This document shows positions 4,372-5,839 of a stretch of DNA of 5,839 nt, one piece after another. The translations under genes were made by a program, and so were the position numbers. This DNA is from Oscillospiraceae bacterium. Its GTDB lineage: Bacteria; Bacillota; Clostridia; Oscillospirales; Oscillospiraceae. Under the pieces are notes generated by a model. The model made no database searches, had not been told where the DNA came from, and was given only the letters and a program-made list of their open reading frames with translations. The DNA is taken from positions 1 to 5,839 of the forward strand of contig JAEFAK010000120.1 in assembly GCA_016287555.1 (NCBI GenBank), written 5' to 3'. Each line of letters opens with the position of its first letter. Within the stretch, counting starts at the first letter, position 1.

Positions 4372-5839
4372 ATGAAAAAGACCCTCGCTATTGTCCTGGT
4401 TGTCGTTTTCGTGCTGGCGCTGTTTGCGGCTTGCGGCAATACCCCGGCTCCCGCCCCGACGTCTCAGACGCCGACTGCCGCACCCACCACGCCCGACACT
4501 CCCGACACCCCGGACACCCCCGATACTCCCGACACCCCGGACACTCCGGATACCCCGGAGAACCAGCTTCCGTTTGCTGTCGACGAGAAGGGGATCGCGA
4601 CCGAGCCCTATGAGTGGCCTCTGCCCCTCACCGAAGACAGCGATACCGTTCTGACGTACTGGCTCACCAACTACAGCATGCAGTACATCCCCAACGGCAT
4701 GGAGTACACCGACACGGAGCTCCCCGTCGCTGTCAAGAACCTCACCGGAGTCAACGTTGAGTACATCCTTCTCCCGCCTCAGAGCCGTGCCGAGAACTTC
4801 TCCATCCTTCTCGCCGCCGACAACCTCTGCGACATGATGTCCAACGCCTCCATGTACTATCCCGGCCCGCTGACCCAGATGTTCTCCGAAGGCTATGCCG
4901 AGAACATCTACGATCACAAGGAACTGATGCCGAACTATCTGTATCAGGCCAAGTACGCCTATCCCGATGACACCGCCACCTACGAGTCCGTCTTCTATGC
5001 CGAAGACTTCGTTCCCTTTGCGGCGTTCCTCTCCCAGAATGCGTACAAGTACACGATGGGCTACTGCATCCGTCAGGACTTCCTGGACAAGGTCGGCATG
5101 AAGGCCGAGGATATCGTGACGTGGGATGACCTTGAGACCGCTTTCAAGGCCATCAAGACCGAGATCGACACCGTCGAGTTCCCGATGTGGGTCGCCGGCA
5201 CGCTGGAGTCCACCGGTTACTGGCAGTTCGCCTGCTCCTTCGACACCACCTCCCAGATCGTCTCGATCTCCCTTCCGCCCGCATTCGTCAAGGACGGCAA
5301 GGTCCAGCTCGGCTGCGTCGCCGAGGGCGACAAGGGCCTCCTCGAGAAGCTCAACAGCTTCTACACTCAGGGCCTCATCAACCCCGACTGGCAGGCTTAC
5401 ATCTATGCCGCTCTGTTCTCCGCCCGCACCTACAACAACGAGGTCGCGTACCAGACCATGAGCGCCAGCAGCATTGCCGAGGCCAACGCCTCCACCGCTG
5501 ACCCGAACTGCAACTGGGTCCCCATCATGAAGCCCCTCCAGACCAAGGATCAGGTCCTCCACATCGGCAACGCCGGAGCCAGGACCTCCGCCGGCAACCT
5601 TGCGTTCGCCTGCAAGAACCATGACCTCGAGCTCTGCATGAAGTGGGTCGACTTCCACTATGCGCCCAACGGCTGGGAGCTCTTCTCCTACGGTCCCGAG
5701 GGTCTCGTCTGCGAGAAGGTCGACGGCAAGTGGCGCAATACCGACTGGGCTCTCAACAACCCGGACGGCATCCCGTTCTCCGGCCTTATGGCTGTCTACA
5801 CCGTCGGTTACCTCGTCGAGGCCGGCATGGCCGCCTTTG
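4372..5839 (+). CDS. ABC-transporter solute-binding lipoprotein (family 1, LplA-like), 3' end missing
   Basis: The frame is open for 489 codons and runs off the window. Residues 1-21 form a lipoprotein signal peptide: MKK, a hydrophobic stretch, and FAAC with Cys21 as the probable lipidated residue. The mature protein would be anchored outside the membrane. Residues 24-63 are a Pro/Thr-rich linker ending in eight Thr-Pro-Asp/Glu units. The rest resembles large family 1 extracellular solute-binding proteins of the sugar or oligosaccharide type: LTYWLTNYS, the LLAADNLCDMM segment near residue 150, RQDFLDKVGM...TWDDLETAFKAIK around residues 234-260, MKWVDFHYAPNGWELFSYGPEG, and a late KWRNTDWALNNPDG segment. 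Permease genes probably follow but are outside the window; the ligand is unknown. Eight further cysteines occur in the mature part, which would suit an anaerobe. Codon use is strongly C-ending (I found no ATA isoleucine codon), unlike the upstream genes. It does not resemble the vitamin B12-binding protein BtuF. Confidence 0.88.
   Translation, partial: MKKTLAIVLVVVFVLALFAACGNTPAPAPTSQTPTAAPTTPDTPDTPDTPDTPDTPDTPDTPENQLPFAVDEKGIATEPYEWPLPLTEDSDTVLTYWLTNYSMQYIPNGMEYTDTELPVAVKNLTGVNVEYILLPPQSRAENFSILLAADNLCDMMSNASMYYPGPLTQMFSEGYAENIYDHKELMPNYLYQAKYAYPDDTATYESVFYAEDFVPFAAFLSQNAYKYTMGYCIRQDFLDKVGMKAEDIVTWDDLETAFKAIKTEIDTVEFPMWVAGTLESTGYWQFACSFDTTSQIVSISLPPAFVKDGKVQLGCVAEGDKGLLEKLNSFYTQGLINPDWQAYIYAALFSARTYNNEVAYQTMSASSIAEANASTADPNCNWVPIMKPLQTKDQVLHIGNAGARTSAGNLAFACKNHDLELCMKWVDFHYAPNGWELFSYGPEGLVCEKVDGKWRNTDWALNNPDGIPFSGLMAVYTVGYLVEAGMAAF
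4489..4560 (+). repeat. Thr-Pro-Asp tandem repeat coding for a surface linker
   Basis: Eight 9-base units encode seven Thr-Pro-Asp triplets and a final Thr-Pro-Glu (residues 40-63). Units differ at third codon positions. A 20-base segment starting at 4498 recurs at 4525, giving a 27-base higher-order period. The stretch lies between the lipidated cysteine and the binding domain, so it probably acts as an extended acidic spacer across the cell wall. Confidence 0.9.

Noticed and set aside
4489..4560. The short periodic DNA as a CRISPR array or mobile-element repeat
   Set aside because: The 9-base units are contiguous, in frame, without spacers, and code for a regular Thr-Pro-Asp linker in a continuous gene.
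4345..5658. A 437-codon open frame on the minus strand opposite the lipoprotein gene
   Set aside because: It is a mirror of the strongly biased codon use of the plus-strand gene. Its translation is low-complexity (rich in Gly, Val, Leu, Asp), it has no recognisable domain, and the plus-strand protein has clear family features.
4372..5839. The lipoprotein as a corrinoid-binding protein (BtuF) linked to the cobalamin operon
   Set aside because: Its segments match large family 1 sugar-type binding proteins, and it is separated from the operon by a terminator and its own promoter.

Overview
The window looks like chromosomal DNA from a fairly GC-rich anaerobic Firmicute, most likely a Clostridia-class gut or sediment lineage. 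This rests on the gene content: anaerobic (Cbi-type) cobalamin genes, an eight-cysteine small metal-binding protein inside the cobalamin operon, a second short CobU-like gene, and a large family 1 sugar-type binding lipoprotein. It also rests on strong AGGAG-type ribosome binding sites. No 16S or marker gene is present, so the lineage is an inference.

Bases 1-4179 are the 3' part of one plus-strand cobalamin operon. The order is: the C-terminal end of cobyrinate a,c-diamide synthase (cbiA); cobyric acid synthase (cbiP/cobQ); cobalt-precorrin-8 methylmutase (cbiC); a small cysteine-rich protein; adenosylcobinamide kinase/guanylyltransferase (cobU); a short, degenerate CobU-like paralogue; and a CobC-like histidine phosphatase. 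Gaps between genes are 27 bases or less and three junctions overlap, so translational coupling is likely. The genes cover late corrin-ring steps (CbiC, CbiA, CbiP) and nucleotide-loop assembly (CobU, CobC). cbiB, cobD, cobS and cobT are not in the window. The operon promoter, and any cobalamin riboswitch, must lie upstream of base 1.

A perfect 10-bp hairpin followed by an A/T-rich tail (4183-4217) ends the operon. A 192-base non-coding stretch (4180-4371) holds this terminator, a repeated TGTGCCA motif with an inverted TGGCA partner, and a good sigma-A-type promoter (4306-4334).

From 4372 to the window end lies the 5' part of a separately transcribed gene for a secreted lipoprotein, an ABC-transporter solute-binding protein of the large LplA-like type. 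It has a Thr-Pro-Asp repeat linker just after the lipid anchor. Its codon use is strongly C-ending, unlike the cobalamin genes, which suggests high expression. Nothing in the window is clearly a wholly new system. The least explained parts are the CobU/short-CobU pair and the cysteine-rich protein set between cbiC and cobU.
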